Positions 31,216-41,918 of a DNA stretch of 42,705 bases are shown piece after piece. Both the position numbers and the translations under genes were made by a program. The notes beneath the pieces are model-generated. The model had not been told where the DNA came from. It saw only the letters and a list, made by a program, of their open reading frames with translations, and did not search any database. The DNA is from Chara braunii (Eukaryota; Streptophyta; Charophyceae; Charales; Characeae), in contig BFEA01000347.1 of the NCBI GenBank assembly GCA_003427395.1, positions 1,438,612 through 1,481,316 of the forward strand, written 5' to 3'. The first letter of the stretch is position 1. Each line of letters begins with the position of its first letter.

Positions 31216-31325
31216 CCTTCTTCCCCCGAATACAACATACGGTCATGATAGCTGTATTTAGACTGAAAGATACGCCAAATACAGCTATAATAATCGTACG
31301 ATGCATTCAGGGGACGAAGATAGGG
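31216..31325. mobile_element. Hairpin MITE, family M1, copy 4
   Basis: 110 bp. The left arm starts CCTTCTTCCCCCGAATACAA and continues ACGGTCATGATAGCTGTATTT, then GACTGAAAG. The right arm pairs back from AAATACAGCTATAA to a degraded GGGGACGAAGATAGGG. Right flank TA, left flank GA. It has one hairpin core, against two in copy 5. Confidence 0.75.
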
Positions 31326-32071
31326 TAGGGCCTACTTTGACTTGTAGAGGCCCTCGGCACCTATATTTGACACTTGACCCCAGGCCTACAACCTGAGAAC
31401 ACCTAGAGACTTTTCAGAGACTGTAGGTCCAACGTTCAACAATGAATTTTAAATTCGTCAAAAACTACGACCGTCAGGCTTTTTACAATGCAGGTGCTAC
31501 CCCATTTTATGACTCTGTACTAGTCTGTGGGGGGTTTCATGAGAGACTGCTTTCCAGATGTCTTCTACTAAGCCAAGGACTGGACCATGTGCTACCGGAC
31601 CAAGGGTCATCATTTTTTACGACTCTGGGACCGACCCTACAGAGTTCATATGCATGCTTCGGTGTCGACTCAAGACTTCATATGCATGTTTTCGAGCTCG
31701 ATTTTGAACCCGGGTCCTTGCAGCCAGCATCATAACATCGTCATGATACATACCTGGTTCATCTCTGCCACCAATTGATTCAGGACCTTCAGACCAATAT
31801 AGAAATGTTCGACTGTACCCTGCAGACAGTGTCGACAGTAACAACACATCCAATCACGGACCCTCTCCCCCCCCCCCCTCACAACACACACACATACACA
31901 CGAGGCACCAGATTCAACTGATCAGACCGGTTACACATAAGATTTCACTTGTCCGACGAAGCCCTATACCACTGCCAGCTCAAGAAGGCTTCCATCCACA
32001 GCCAAAAGGTCAGTTCACACCCAGCTCATGTGGCTGAATGTACACACACCACTAACCGTTGATAAACCCAC
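31326..32071. other. Unassigned DNA
   Basis: Contains two GACT(C)..TTCATATGCATG segments about 30 bp apart (31640-31690) and a C run near 31868. No gene recognised. Confidence 0.4.
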
Positions 32072-32400
32072 GAGTTCATTTTCTGCTGGCATCAGATGGG
32101 TTTGTTAATATGAGGGGCAAACCACTTAAGAAACAGAAAAAGCAACGAAGAAGTTGGTGGCAAGCAAGACTGCCGGCTTAAACCACCAGTACAAGGCCCC
32201 AGCCAAGTTAAGAATCATGATTGAGCATCTCCCATGAGTTCATTTTCAGCTGGCATCTGATGGGCACAATAATATATCAGGGCAAATCTTTGAAGAAACC
32301 GAAAAAGAAACGAAGAAGTTGACGGCAAGCAAGAGTGACGCCTTAAACCACCAGTACATGGCCCCATCCAACTTCAGAATTGCGATTGAGCCTCTCCAAA
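32072..32400 (+). repeat. Tandem duplication, ~164-bp unit
   Basis: GAGTTCATTTT opens copies at 32072 and 32236; TTAAACCACCAGTACA lies at 32178 and 32343. The interior AACGAAGAAGTTG is shared. Each unit carries the TTAAACC end motif seen at 23911. Confidence 0.85.
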
Positions 32401-32499
32401 AAAATCGGAGGGTCAGTGCAACTGGATCGAAATGGCTGGCGGCGCCAGCAAAAACTAAAACAAAAACGCCGGGCTGGCCACTTAGACTCAGGCCGCCAT

Positions 32500-33396
32500 G
32501 CCGGACTCTGCCTCGAAGCTTCTTGATGCAGCTCTACCGCAACAGGGGCCTTCCAGATGCAGCACCCACCAAGGTGATAGAGATGGTGTCCACCATAGCC
32601 AGGTAAGTACCCCTGGCGCTCCCCTCTCCTAGTCCCTTCTTCCTCCTCCTCCTGCCCGAGCTCCTCCACCATAGCCAAGGTGGAGAGCTGGGCGATCCTT
32701 TCCCGCAGCGCAGTACACCAGCACTGCTCCACCATGCGATCAAGCAGTGTGTCGCCCAAACTTGCACGCAGCAAATGAGGAAGTGCTCCTGACTCTTCCT
32801 GGAGATATAGTGAGGCAGTAGCCTCCTTGGGCGATGACTTCCAGGCCGTGCGGCCTCCAAGCTACCGGTACCTCCTCCCTTTCGGAGGGAAACATCATCA
32901 TTGCAGGCTCTGATATCGTCAGCACAGGCCCTAGACTACAGGCTACTTCGACTGGTACCCCCCTAGCCCTAGCCTACCGCTACGGGGCCTCTAAAAACGC
33001 CAACCTTGGTCTTCTTCTGCTCCGCCTCCAGTCCCCGACACATCTACCGCTACTTTGGATAGGACCGGCCTACCTGCTCCTTGAGTGTTTTTCCCCGCTG
33101 CTCTCAGTGTCACGGGCCTACTCCCGCTACTTGAGTGTTTTCCCCGCTGCAACCCTCAAAGTCACATCCGCAGGTAAGTACTGCCCCTGCAGGGCCTCCC
33201 AAACAAACAAGTACCCTTGCGGGTCACGCACATACTCAATCCGACAAGCACTCAGACAGTCACGCAGACCAGCAAGCGCGCGCACACACAGACTTAGAAA
33301 ACTCAGCAGAAAGCGGGAACCTCAGCAAGGCATTCATTCTAGCCGTGAAACTCAGAAATCAGCTGTGTTCTCAGTCCATGTTTGCGCAGGTCCTTA
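32500..33396 (+). repeat. Dispersed repeat D1, copy 2
   Basis: Plus-strand counterpart of 25080-26160. Splice-donor-like CAG-GTAAGT occurs at 32603 (inside the 19-mer shared exactly with copy 1) and again at 33175. A CTCCGCCTCCAG acceptor-like site lies near 33031. ACTTGAGTGTTTTCCCCGCTG is duplicated inside (33080 and 33131). No coding frame spans the unit. Confidence 0.6.

Positions 33397-33455
<59 letters not shown>
33397..33455. repeat. (CT)n microsatellite
   Basis: Nearly 30 CT units at the edge of repeat D1. Confidence 0.95.
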
Positions 33456-33458
<3 letters not shown>

Positions 33459-34241
33459 GCCACTCTTCCTTCTTATGATTAACTTTGGTTTCCTCCACAT
33501 GTACATACAATTTTTCCAATCTCGCCACTCTTCCTTCATATGAATGACATCCTTCCCGTTTACGTTTTGATTCATGTCAAGCCCAATGCAATGTAGACCA
33601 AGTCTTGAAGCACGCCGACCAGCTATCAAAGCAGCTTTTCCACACACGTTTTCACTTCCCAAAGCAAATGTCAAGGCCAAAGCAACGTACACCAAGTCTT
33701 GGAGCACACTGAAACGGCGCAGCAAATGTCAATGAAAGAGAATGAAATGGACCACAAAAAACAACTCCCAATAATAAACAATAACAAGACTCCCAATGTC
33801 CTACAGTCTCCGTCCACTTCTCTTCCCGAGACTTATCCTTCAAATTGCCACCCGACATCAATCCCAGCAATGGCCGACTCTCCTCTCCAACAAGGAATCT
33901 TCTCTCTAGCCTCCCCAACCTAATCACTGTAATCTCTCCCCACTCGCCAGAGCTCGAACTGGTCCCCCTTGTGGTACTGGAGAGCCAACAAAATCAAGCC
34001 TCTATCAAAGGATGGTCCAAGCCCTCTTCTTTGAGATCCAGTGCCAAAAGAATCAAGCCTCGATCAGAGAGTAGCACCCTCAGGCCTCTTATTTTTCCAA
34101 GTTCCTGTCTCCAGTCCTCCTCCCTCGGCCTGCTTCCTCCTATTGTACTTTCGGCTATGGCAGTGACCTACCACACGCAGTTATGGCTTCCTGACCTCCA
34201 CATACTCCCCGTTTCCACTCTGGCGGTAGCAGGGCAGCATG
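33456..34241. other. Unassigned DNA
   Basis: GCCACTCTTCCTTC is repeated at 33460 and 33524, and a CAARGCCAA...ACCAAGTCTTG motif at 33578 and 33668. No gene recognised. Confidence 0.4.
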
Positions 34242-34540
34242 CCCCACTACTCCAGCGCTCGAGCCAAGCGCAAGGCAGAAAACTGTCAATGGACATTATA
34301 GTGCTTTACCGGCACCGGCCCGCAGCTGGTGGCTGGGTAGGCACTGCGTCCTGTAGGCAGATGCATTGCCTGGACCATCCGGAAATGTTGCTGCCCCAGC
34401 CCCACTACTCCAGCGCTCGAGCCAAGCACAAGGCAGAATGGACATTATAGCGCTTTACTGGCACCAAGCCGCAGCTGGTGGCTGGGTAGGCGCTGCGTCC
34501 TGTAGGCAGAAGCGTTGCCTCCACCATTCAGAAATGTTGT
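34242..34540 (+). repeat. Tandem duplication, ~155-bp unit
   Basis: CCCCACTACTCCAGCGCTCG at 34242 and 34400, then GGACATTATAG and CAGCTGGTGGCTGGGTAGGC in both. The second copy lacks about 9 bp (AACTGTCAA region). Confidence 0.9.
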
Positions 34541-35047
34541 CTGGAGCGTTCCGGAGAACCCTTCACTGTGTCAGAATGGGCTTGACCCTTGGGGTACCGA
34601 GTACAAGCCTGGCTTGCCCAGACTACCAGCCACTTCTCAGACCCTTCCCTAGGCGTCCAGGTACTTAAGACCAACCCTACCACTTAAGACCGACCCTGCC
34701 ACTTAAACTGACCCAGCACCTGTGAGATATCTTGTTCTGTCCCTATTTTCCCACAATTTTAGGGGCTTCTCTCCTCCAGAAGAAGGAACTTGCCCCACAT
34801 TTTCACACATCCTTGTCAGGAAACACACCCCATGCCGTCATTCCTGGTACATTGCCATCCGTCCTCTCACAAAGCCAGGAGAGGAGGGGAGCACAGCACA
34901 CTCTAACCGTTCTTTCCTTCCTTCTCTGTCCTCATCCTTCGTTTCTTCATCCTTTTGGCTTTTGTCCAAGTTTCCCTTTTCTTCCTTTCACCTCTTTTTT
35001 TCCCATGACATTTTTTTTATTGTGCCCTTCAGGTTCCTTACAATACC

Positions 35048-35048
<1 letters not shown>
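34541..35048. other. Unassigned pyrimidine-rich DNA
   Basis: Nothing recognised; increasingly C/T-rich towards the poly-C tract. Confidence 0.4.

Positions 35049-35083
<35 letters not shown>
35049..35083. repeat. Poly-C tract
   Basis: About 35 consecutive C residues followed by CCT/CCG units. The complementary strand could form a G-quadruplex. Confidence 0.95.
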
Positions 35084-35086
<3 letters not shown>

Positions 35087-35547
35087 CTCCCGCCCGCCGC
35101 TGCCTCCCCCTCCCCATTCCCGACCATGGTTTCTTCCACCTGTGCCGAGAACTGACCAGTGTTTTTTCTTCTCACCTGTGCCAAAAACTTGGTGCATTCC
35201 CGCACAATATCCCGATGGCTCTCATGATCGTGCCATCCCAATTTCGTGAGTCGTGAGAGCAGTTGAATCAACGAAGTTGTGACAAATGGTAAGAGCTTCG
35301 GCCCACTGCTGGCAAGGTAGTTGAGCACATAGTTCCCTGGGAACCAATATAAAGTCATACGAGAGAGACAAAAAAACACATTCATACAAGAGAACACAAA
35401 ACAACCTGAGATCTATGGCAATCTGTGACGTCATACAGGCGATTAGCAATGCACTCAGGAAAAGGAAAGCCTCATTGAAGACGTATCGCGGGATGATATC
35501 CTGTGCAACGTCCTGTATTTGACTGAGCCAAGTATTGACAAAACAGC

Positions 35548-35580
<33 letters not shown>

Positions 35581-36081
35581 GAGTAAACCTATATTCTCTG
35601 TAATGCTTTTTCAACCTTCTTTTTTTTTTTTTTTTTTTTAAGATCAATCTCTAAGAGTCGTTGTCATCAACCAATACAGGTGAATGGCTTTAGCAGATCA
35701 TACACGACGTCACTCTCCCTTTGAGGTCCAAGTACTTCCCTCTCTAGCGCATTATGACACGACAATGGCCACCCTGGACGGTTTTTTCAACTTTTTTGCC
35801 TTTTCCGTGTTTTCTTTCCGTTTTATTTTTTTAAATATTTTTTAACTCTTTTTCCGTGTTTTTTCACTTTTTTACTCTTATGTTACAAGGTTGCCCTCGT
35901 TCATGTACTCGAGCAGCAAGCGCCTACAACGCCAGTCTGCTAAAGAAAAAACATCTATTTACATCAACGCATAGAGAGCTAGACGTCAGTGTAAAGACAT
36001 GCACGCACGTCCACGCCTGCCCAGTCAACCTACTAAGTCCACCTGCCTGCCCACCCACTTCAGACCAGACCATCTGCCTTT
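35084..36081. other. Unassigned DNA with (GA)n
   Basis: A GA run at 35548-35583 and a T run near 35620-35639. Otherwise nothing recognised. Confidence 0.45.
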
Positions 36082-36960
36082 TTATCTATCTAAATACCAT
36101 AAATCATATGGATAGATACACAGATCAAATGGATAAATAGATAGATTAGATAGATATATAGATAGAATAGCATAAATCACATGGATGGATGGATGGATGG
36201 ATAGATAGATAAATAGACAGTACATTAGATAAATACTGGATAGGTAGATTAGATAGATACGTAGATAAGAGTAGATAGACTAGATAGATTAGATAGATCA
36301 GATAGAGAGAGAGAGAGAGAGATTCGTTAGTTCGGATAGGTGGATTAGATAGTCTAGATTACATTCGATAGATTAGATGGACATTATATAGCTAGATTGG
36401 TGAGTTCTATAAAATGGATCACACAGATCTAGGTTACATAGACAAACCACATAGAGAGACTACATAAATAGATCGCACAGAGATACAGATCTGAGAGAGA
36501 GGTTCAGACTAAAGAAATAGAATATGACAGATTACATCGGATTAGACAGATAGTAGAAAGATTGCTTAGATAGTTTAAATAGATATATAGATGGGCGGTA
36601 TATATTATTAAATAAATTACACAAATCAGATAGACCAGATAGATTACATATATCAGACAGACTTGACATATTTAGATACACTGGGTAGCTTAGATAGATC
36701 ATAGATGAACTGGATAGATAGATAAATGTAGACAAACTTTCGTAGATATAGATCAGACTAGATAGATATAGAGGAAGGAGAGATGGAAACCGATCTGACT
36801 GTCCTCACATAGATCAGATAGACTAGATAGATTTAGAATTTTAGATAGACTAGACAGATTAGATGAGATAAAGTGGATAGATAGATTAGATAGAAAAATG
36901 TAGAAAATATGTACCATAGATAGATATACAGGAAGGATAGATGGAAACCGATCTGACTGT
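36082..36960. repeat. AGAT-rich degenerate microsatellite
   Basis: Nearly 900 bp built from GATA, GATT and GACA steps, with few pure runs. GGAAGGAKAGATGGAAACCG followed by ATCTGACTGTCCTCA occurs at about 36773 and 36931, so a unit of ~158 bp has been duplicated at the end. Confidence 0.9.
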
Positions 36961-37129
36961 CCTCACTACAACCCTCCAATATTATATTTCTTTTTTTTAA
37001 CAAAACGACTTGCTTCATATTGCATAATATTATATTTCCAACAACAATATATTTCCAGCTTGACCTTAGACGGAGAGCCTTGACGATGCAGACCATACAC
37101 ATATCCCGCTGGAAATTTACACACCGGTG

Positions 37130-37131
<2 letters not shown>

Positions 37132-37171
<40 letters not shown>
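37132..37171. repeat. (GA)n microsatellite
   Basis: About 20 GA units. Confidence 0.95.
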
Positions 37172-37172
<1 letters not shown>

Positions 37173-37384
37173 GCACATGCGGAGCTGGTGAAGGATCACC
37201 ACAGACGGGAAAGGAGAAGGAACACGAGAGTATGTAGACTAAACTGATAGACAAAAAGGGAGAACGGGATCGGAGAAAGCATGCAACAATTACTTACTGA
37301 ATAAGAAGAAAAAAAAGAGAGAAAAACGGAAAGTGGATGATCCCACTTGACGTTGCGAGAGAATGCGTTTGCCGTAAAATCGTG

Positions 37385-38020
37385 CGATTTGAGAGAGAGC
37401 GGAGAGAAGAGAGAGAGGGAGAGATGCAGAGAAAGAAAGCACGGGGGACAGAGGAAAGGGGAGCACGAGAAGACGGAGAGGATAGGGAGGGGGAACGAGG
37501 AAGACAGACGAAGACAGACGAAGAGAGAGGAAGAGAGGAAGAGAGGAAGAGAGGAAGAGAGAGCAAAAGAGAAAGAGAGGAAGACACAGGGGAAAAGAGG
37601 AAGAGAGAGGAAGAGGGGAGAGGAGGAGGAAAGGAACACAGAAAGTAGAGAGAGGGAGAGAGGAAGAGAAAGGAAGACAGAGGAAGAGAAAGGAAGACAG
37701 AGGAAGAGAAAGGAAGACAGAGGAAGAGAAAGGAAGACAGAGGAAGAGAGAAAGGGAGAGCAAGAGGGAGGGTTAGAGAGGAAAGAGGAACAGAGGAAGA
37801 GATGAAAGACGAAGAGAGAGGAGGAGAGGAGAGGAGGAGAGAGAAGACATAGGGAGAGAGCTGAGGACAGGAAGAGATCGGAAGAGAGGAAGAGACGGAA
37901 GCAGAGAGGAAGAGAGAGAAAGCAGAGAGAGGAAGAGAGGAAGAAATGAAGAAGCAGCAAAGAGAGGAAGCAAAGAGAGAGAGAGGAAGTAAAGAGAAAG
38001 AGAGGAAGCAGAGAGAGGAA

Positions 38021-38052
<32 letters not shown>

Positions 38053-39080
38053 AAGAGAGGAAGCAGAGAGAGAAAGGGAAAGGGAAAGGAAGACAGTACA
38101 GGCGAAGACGACATGGAGGGGCAAAAGCGAAGGGTGGACGAGGCTATAGTTCACAAAAATGTTATGGGAGAGATAAAATAGGGTACGCAAACAGGGAGAG
38201 AGTGAGGGAGACGGGGGAGTAGGCTGCAAACAGGGAAAGAACAAAATAGCAAATGAAAAGTAACCGGGAAAGAGGAGGCAAGCGGGGGAGAGGAAAGCAA
38301 AGAAACGAAGAGAAAAAGGAAAAGAGGGAGTTAAGAAACAGAAGTAGAGATGGAGAGAGAGGCAAAGCACAAGGGTACAACAAAAGATAGAGAGCAAGGA
38401 GAGCGAGGGGGAGAGAGCGGGGGGGGGAGGGGAGGGGAGAGGGGGGGGCCACAAGGATAAAAGGACAGCGCGAGAGCGAAGAAGAGAGGAGCTCGGGAGA
38501 AAAAGAAGAGGCGGACAGGACATGCACAATGGCAAGAGCGGACAAACAGGGTACCAGGGGAAAGAGAGAAAACAAGCAAAGAGGAAGAGAAGGGAAACGA
38601 AAGAGAGACAAAACACGCAAAGAGGGAGAGACGGGAAGCAAAAGAGAGACAAAGTTGCAGAGAGGAGAGGCAGAGGCAGAAAGGGAGCGGGCAGAGGGGG
38701 AAAGAGGAACAAGCAAGGAGGGAGAAAAGAGGGGAAAAGAGGCGGCAGGGTAGAAGGGGAAAGAGAGAGAAAACGAGTAAAGAGGAAGAGAAGGGAAACG
38801 AAAGAGAGACTAAACACGCAAAGAGGGAGAGAAGGGAAGCAAAAGAGAGAAAGTTGCAGAGAGGAGAGGCAGAGGCAGAAAGGGAGCGGGCAGCGGGGAA
38901 AAGAGGAACAAGCAAGGAGGGAGAAAAGAGGGGAAAGGACGGCGGGGAAACGACCGGAGAGCCGGAAGGACGAGACAGAAGGGTTAAAGAAAAGATCGAG
39001 AAAAGGAACAGAGAGAGGGAGAGAGGGAGGGAGAGAGGGAGGCAGGGAGGGAGGGAGGGAGGGAGAGGGAGAACATATGT
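37385..39080 (+). repeat. ~1.7-kb polypurine tract
   Basis: The plus strand is almost all A and G, with occasional C and very few T. It contains short tandem units (AGAGGAAGAGAAAGGAAGAC, at 37663-37745) and a two-copy duplication with 201-bp period (38564 and 38765), where AGTTGCAGAGAGGAGAGGC is conserved. The complementary strand gives a long open frame only because pyrimidine codons contain no stops. Confidence 0.9.
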
Positions 39081-40703
39081 ATAGTAGAGGGGGGGGAATC
39101 GGGAGAGATGGGAAAGAGGAGGGAAAGAGGGGAGTACAGACGGCAAATAAGCGTGAAAGCAGTTGGACGGAGGGAGACAAGGCGATATAGACCGATTCCA
39201 GATTAGGAAAGGTCGGACTAGGCAAATGAGAGAGGGCAAAGATTGAAGGAACGAGAGGACACTAGAGGGCAAGAGAGTGAGAAAAGGGGGACACACATTA
39301 TGGTGGATGTTGACGGGACGCAGATTACAAAAACGGCAGGGAGGCGACAGCGACAACAGTCAGAAGAAAAGCCAGGCCGGGAGAACGGTCAGCACAGATG
39401 ACTGGGCAGGTGTCATCACCCAAATCGCCCCCAGCATGTATTGAATATTTGGTGTGATCACAACGACTCGGATCCTCAGAGGCCATATGCTCCCACACCT
39501 AGATTCCACTATCTATATTTATGTTATATATATATTTATACATATATATAAATAAATATTGTCACAAAATATCAGAGCGCAAATGCGAAAAAAAGAAAGA
39601 AAAAAAAAGGGAAAAAAAAAGGAAGCAAAACAGGAAAAAATGAATTCAGTTTTTTATCTTCTTCCTTATAACTCCCCCTGTTCAGAACATATTGCCAAAC
39701 AGAGCTTCCCGGTAAGCCGTAGGCAGAGAGGTATATATAACTCCGACGAAACAGTTTGTCGCAAAAGCGAAAAAAGAATTCGTTTATTTTTTTAAATATA
39801 AATCGTCATATATACAGTTTTGCATATACACAGTTGGTGACCACCTCAAGGTATCAGTTGTTGGGCAGTCGTTGATGCTTAACCACAACCAGGGTTAAGG
39901 TGTATTATCACTTACAGTGTAATCAGTCAGTTAGGGGATTCTGCAGACTGTTGAGGGTTCAGCAGCCTCCTGATGAGTAGACAGGTGAAACTCCAACGAC
40001 ACAGTTTGTCACAGCCCCTCCCTCGTTTGTTGTCCGCTTCTCCCTCCCTCTTCTCTTCTACGATCTATGCTCTGGATCCCGCTGCTATGATAAAAATATG
40101 GTATTATTAGGACCACATAGTATATTATAGCCGCAATGGCCAAAAGGTAGAAAAAAAACAAAGTCAAAACTTGACAAACAGCTTCCTGCCGCGCCGAGCC
40201 CACAAACGGTTTTTTTTTTTACGTAATAATTTATTACTAACAAATCTTGACGTAACACGTTTTTTTCACAATGAAATCGCGGAAGTCTAATTTCCATGTT
40301 TGAGATCTGCCCCTGACATTGCCGCCGACTGCTTTGATCGAATCAACCTGCTTGCCACTCTTGCTTGCTACTCTTGCTTGTTACTCTTGAAGTAACAAGC
40401 AGGTCAGGTGGGTTGTGTATGACAAGACACTTCATGCCTCTTGGACAAATAAGCAACAACCGGAACTGACGGGCCCCATGAATAGATGGGGCGGGTGTGC
40501 GTTGTGGAAAATGTGATAAAAAGGGGGGAACAACAAGAAGGAAAAGGTAGACTACGACACAGGAGGAGGGGGGGGAAAAAAAGACTACGACACAGGGGGA
40601 ATACAAAGAAAAAAAGACAAGCGCGAGATGGATTAGCAGTGAGGCGAAGGGGATTTCGGTGGAGAAAAAGGAATACTGCAGCAGAAGGGGAACAGATTGG
40701 AGA
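39081..40703. other. Unassigned DNA
   Basis: AT-rich palindromic TATATATA near 39515-39550. ACTCCRACGAMACAGTTTG occurs at about 39741 and 39990. A small CTTAACC/GGTTAAG hairpin is near 39880. No gene recognised. Confidence 0.45.
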
Positions 40704-40821
40704 GAGAGAGAGAGAGAGAGAGAGGACAGGGAAAATGGGGGGAAAGTAGAGGCAGAGAGAGGGAGACAACGATGGAGTATAAGCAAAAGGGGGGAGAGAG
40801 AGGAGTCACTGAAAAAAAGAG

Positions 40822-40859
<38 letters not shown>
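40704..40859. repeat. (GA)n microsatellites
   Basis: GA runs at 40699-40725 and 40828-40859 within purine-rich DNA leading into the SINE cluster. Confidence 0.9.
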
Positions 40860-40861
<2 letters not shown>

Positions 40862-40938
40862 ATGGCAAAAAAGGAAGCCGGAGAGGACACAGCGAATGCA
40901 AGAGAAGAACCATCATCACCTAAGAGAGGACACAGAGC

Positions 40939-41213
40939 GACTACAGACCTCAGTTCGGACCAACGCGCCTACCTTCTTCCCCCAAATACAACGTACGGTC
41001 ATTATAGCTGATGTATCTAGACTGAAAGATGCCTCAGTCTAGATACAGCAGTCATTATAGCTGCTGTATCTAGACTGAAAAATGCCTCAGTCTAGATACA
41101 GCAGCTATAATGACCGTACGTTGTATTCGGGGGAAGAAGGTAGCTCAGTCGGTACACCCACCCATGAGCAGTTGAAATGCAGAACTGAGTTCAAACCCAG
41201 ATGGGGAGAGAGG
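40939..41213 (+). mobile_element. SINE S1 split by MITE M1
   Basis: The left part ends CCAACGCGCCTA at 40971 and the right part resumes TAGCTCAGTCGGTACACC at 41141. Joining them at one TA gives the same head as the uninterrupted copy at 41612. The B box is changed to GAGTTCAAACCC. Confidence 0.85.
40972..41140. mobile_element. Hairpin MITE, family M1, copy 5
   Basis: 169 bp, with near-perfect ends CCTTCTTCCCCCAAATACAA and its complement. TA lies on both sides (40970-40971 and 41141-41142). The inside holds two consecutive hairpins, each TGTATCTAGACTGAAARATG followed by CCTCAGTCTAGATACA. Copy 4 has one. The whole can fold into a long cruciform. Confidence 0.9.
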
Positions 41214-41351
41214 GAGAGATATGGCCAAAAAAAAGGAAGCCTGAGAGGACAGAGCGACTAGGAGGCCCGTTGATTCCTAGTCGGGAAAGCTTCCTTGTTA
41301 GGAAGCCCGTTGATGCCCTAAAGTACATATATGTATGTTGAGGGAGGAACC

Positions 41352-41426
41352 AATGGGCCTAGCTCAGAGGGGTACACCCACCCACCCATGAACAGTTGAA
41401 ATACAGACCTGAGTTCAAACCCAGAT
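41352..41426 (+). mobile_element. tRNA-derived SINE, family S1
   Basis: GGGCCTAGCTCAGAGGGG (A box), ACCCATGAACAGTTGAAATA, and GAGTTCAAACCCAGATGGGG (B box), followed by a GA-rich tail with TATGGCGAAAAAAAAGGAA. Confidence 0.85.
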
Positions 41427-41611
41427 GGGGGAGAGAGGGAGAGGTATGGCGAAAAAAAAGGAAAGGGAGAGAGGGAGAGGTATGACAAAAAAAAAGGAAG
41501 CCTGAGGACAGAGCGACTAGGAGGTCCGTTGATTCCTAGTCTGGAAAGCTTCCTTTTTAGGAAGCCCGTTGATGCCCTAATAAAGGACATATATGTATGT
41601 TGAGGGAGGAA

Positions 41612-41690
41612 CCAACGGGCCTAGCTCAGTCGGTACACCCACCCACCCATGAACAGTTGAAATACAGACCTGAGTTCGAACCCAGGGTGA
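41612..41690 (+). mobile_element. tRNA-derived SINE, family S1, best copy
   Basis: GGGCCTAGCTCAGTCGGTAC has a consensus A box and GAGTTCGAACCC a consensus B box. No full cloverleaf can be drawn, and an ACCCACCC run expands the D region. Confidence 0.85.
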
Positions 41691-41873
41691 ATTAGATGAA
41701 TGAAATCGAGTAAAATTCTGAATATGTTCAGAAAGGAAGACCAGATGCAGAAGACAGATGTTGCAGTGGTGGCTACTTTGAGGGACAAGAGGACAGAAGA
41801 CAGAAGATGATGCCACGTGGATATCTCACAGAACAGAACAAAAAAGAGTTCTGATTCACGACGACTTGTAAAT

Positions 41874-41918
41874 CCACTGGAATCGTACTCAGGTCTGTAT
41901 TTCAACTGATTGAACTGA
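41874..41918 (-). mobile_element. SINE S1 fragment
   Basis: On the minus strand, CAGTTGAAATACAGACCTGA followed by GTACGATTCCAG: the second half of the head with an altered B box; the A box is lost. Confidence 0.6.

Larger units (their letters stand above)
41255..41700 (+). repeat. Tandem SINE-bearing unit, 259-bp period
   Basis: CGACTAGGAGG at 41255 and 41514, then GTTGATTCCTAGTC, GAAAGCTTCC, ATATATGTATGTTGAGGGAG and the SINE head in each. The whole unit was duplicated, not only the SINE. Confidence 0.9.

Noticed and set aside
36082-36960. CRISPR-like or satellite array
   Set aside because: There are no constant repeats with unique spacers; it is a degenerate GATA/GATT microsatellite.
37294-39225. 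643-codon open frame on the minus strand
   Set aside because: It translates the complement of a polypurine tract into Ser/Leu/Pro/Phe low complexity. Pyrimidine-rich codons contain no stops, so its length is expected by chance.
41612-41690. Functional tRNA gene
   Set aside because: A and B boxes are good, but acceptor and anticodon stems cannot be paired, and the same degraded head occurs many times, so it is a SINE.
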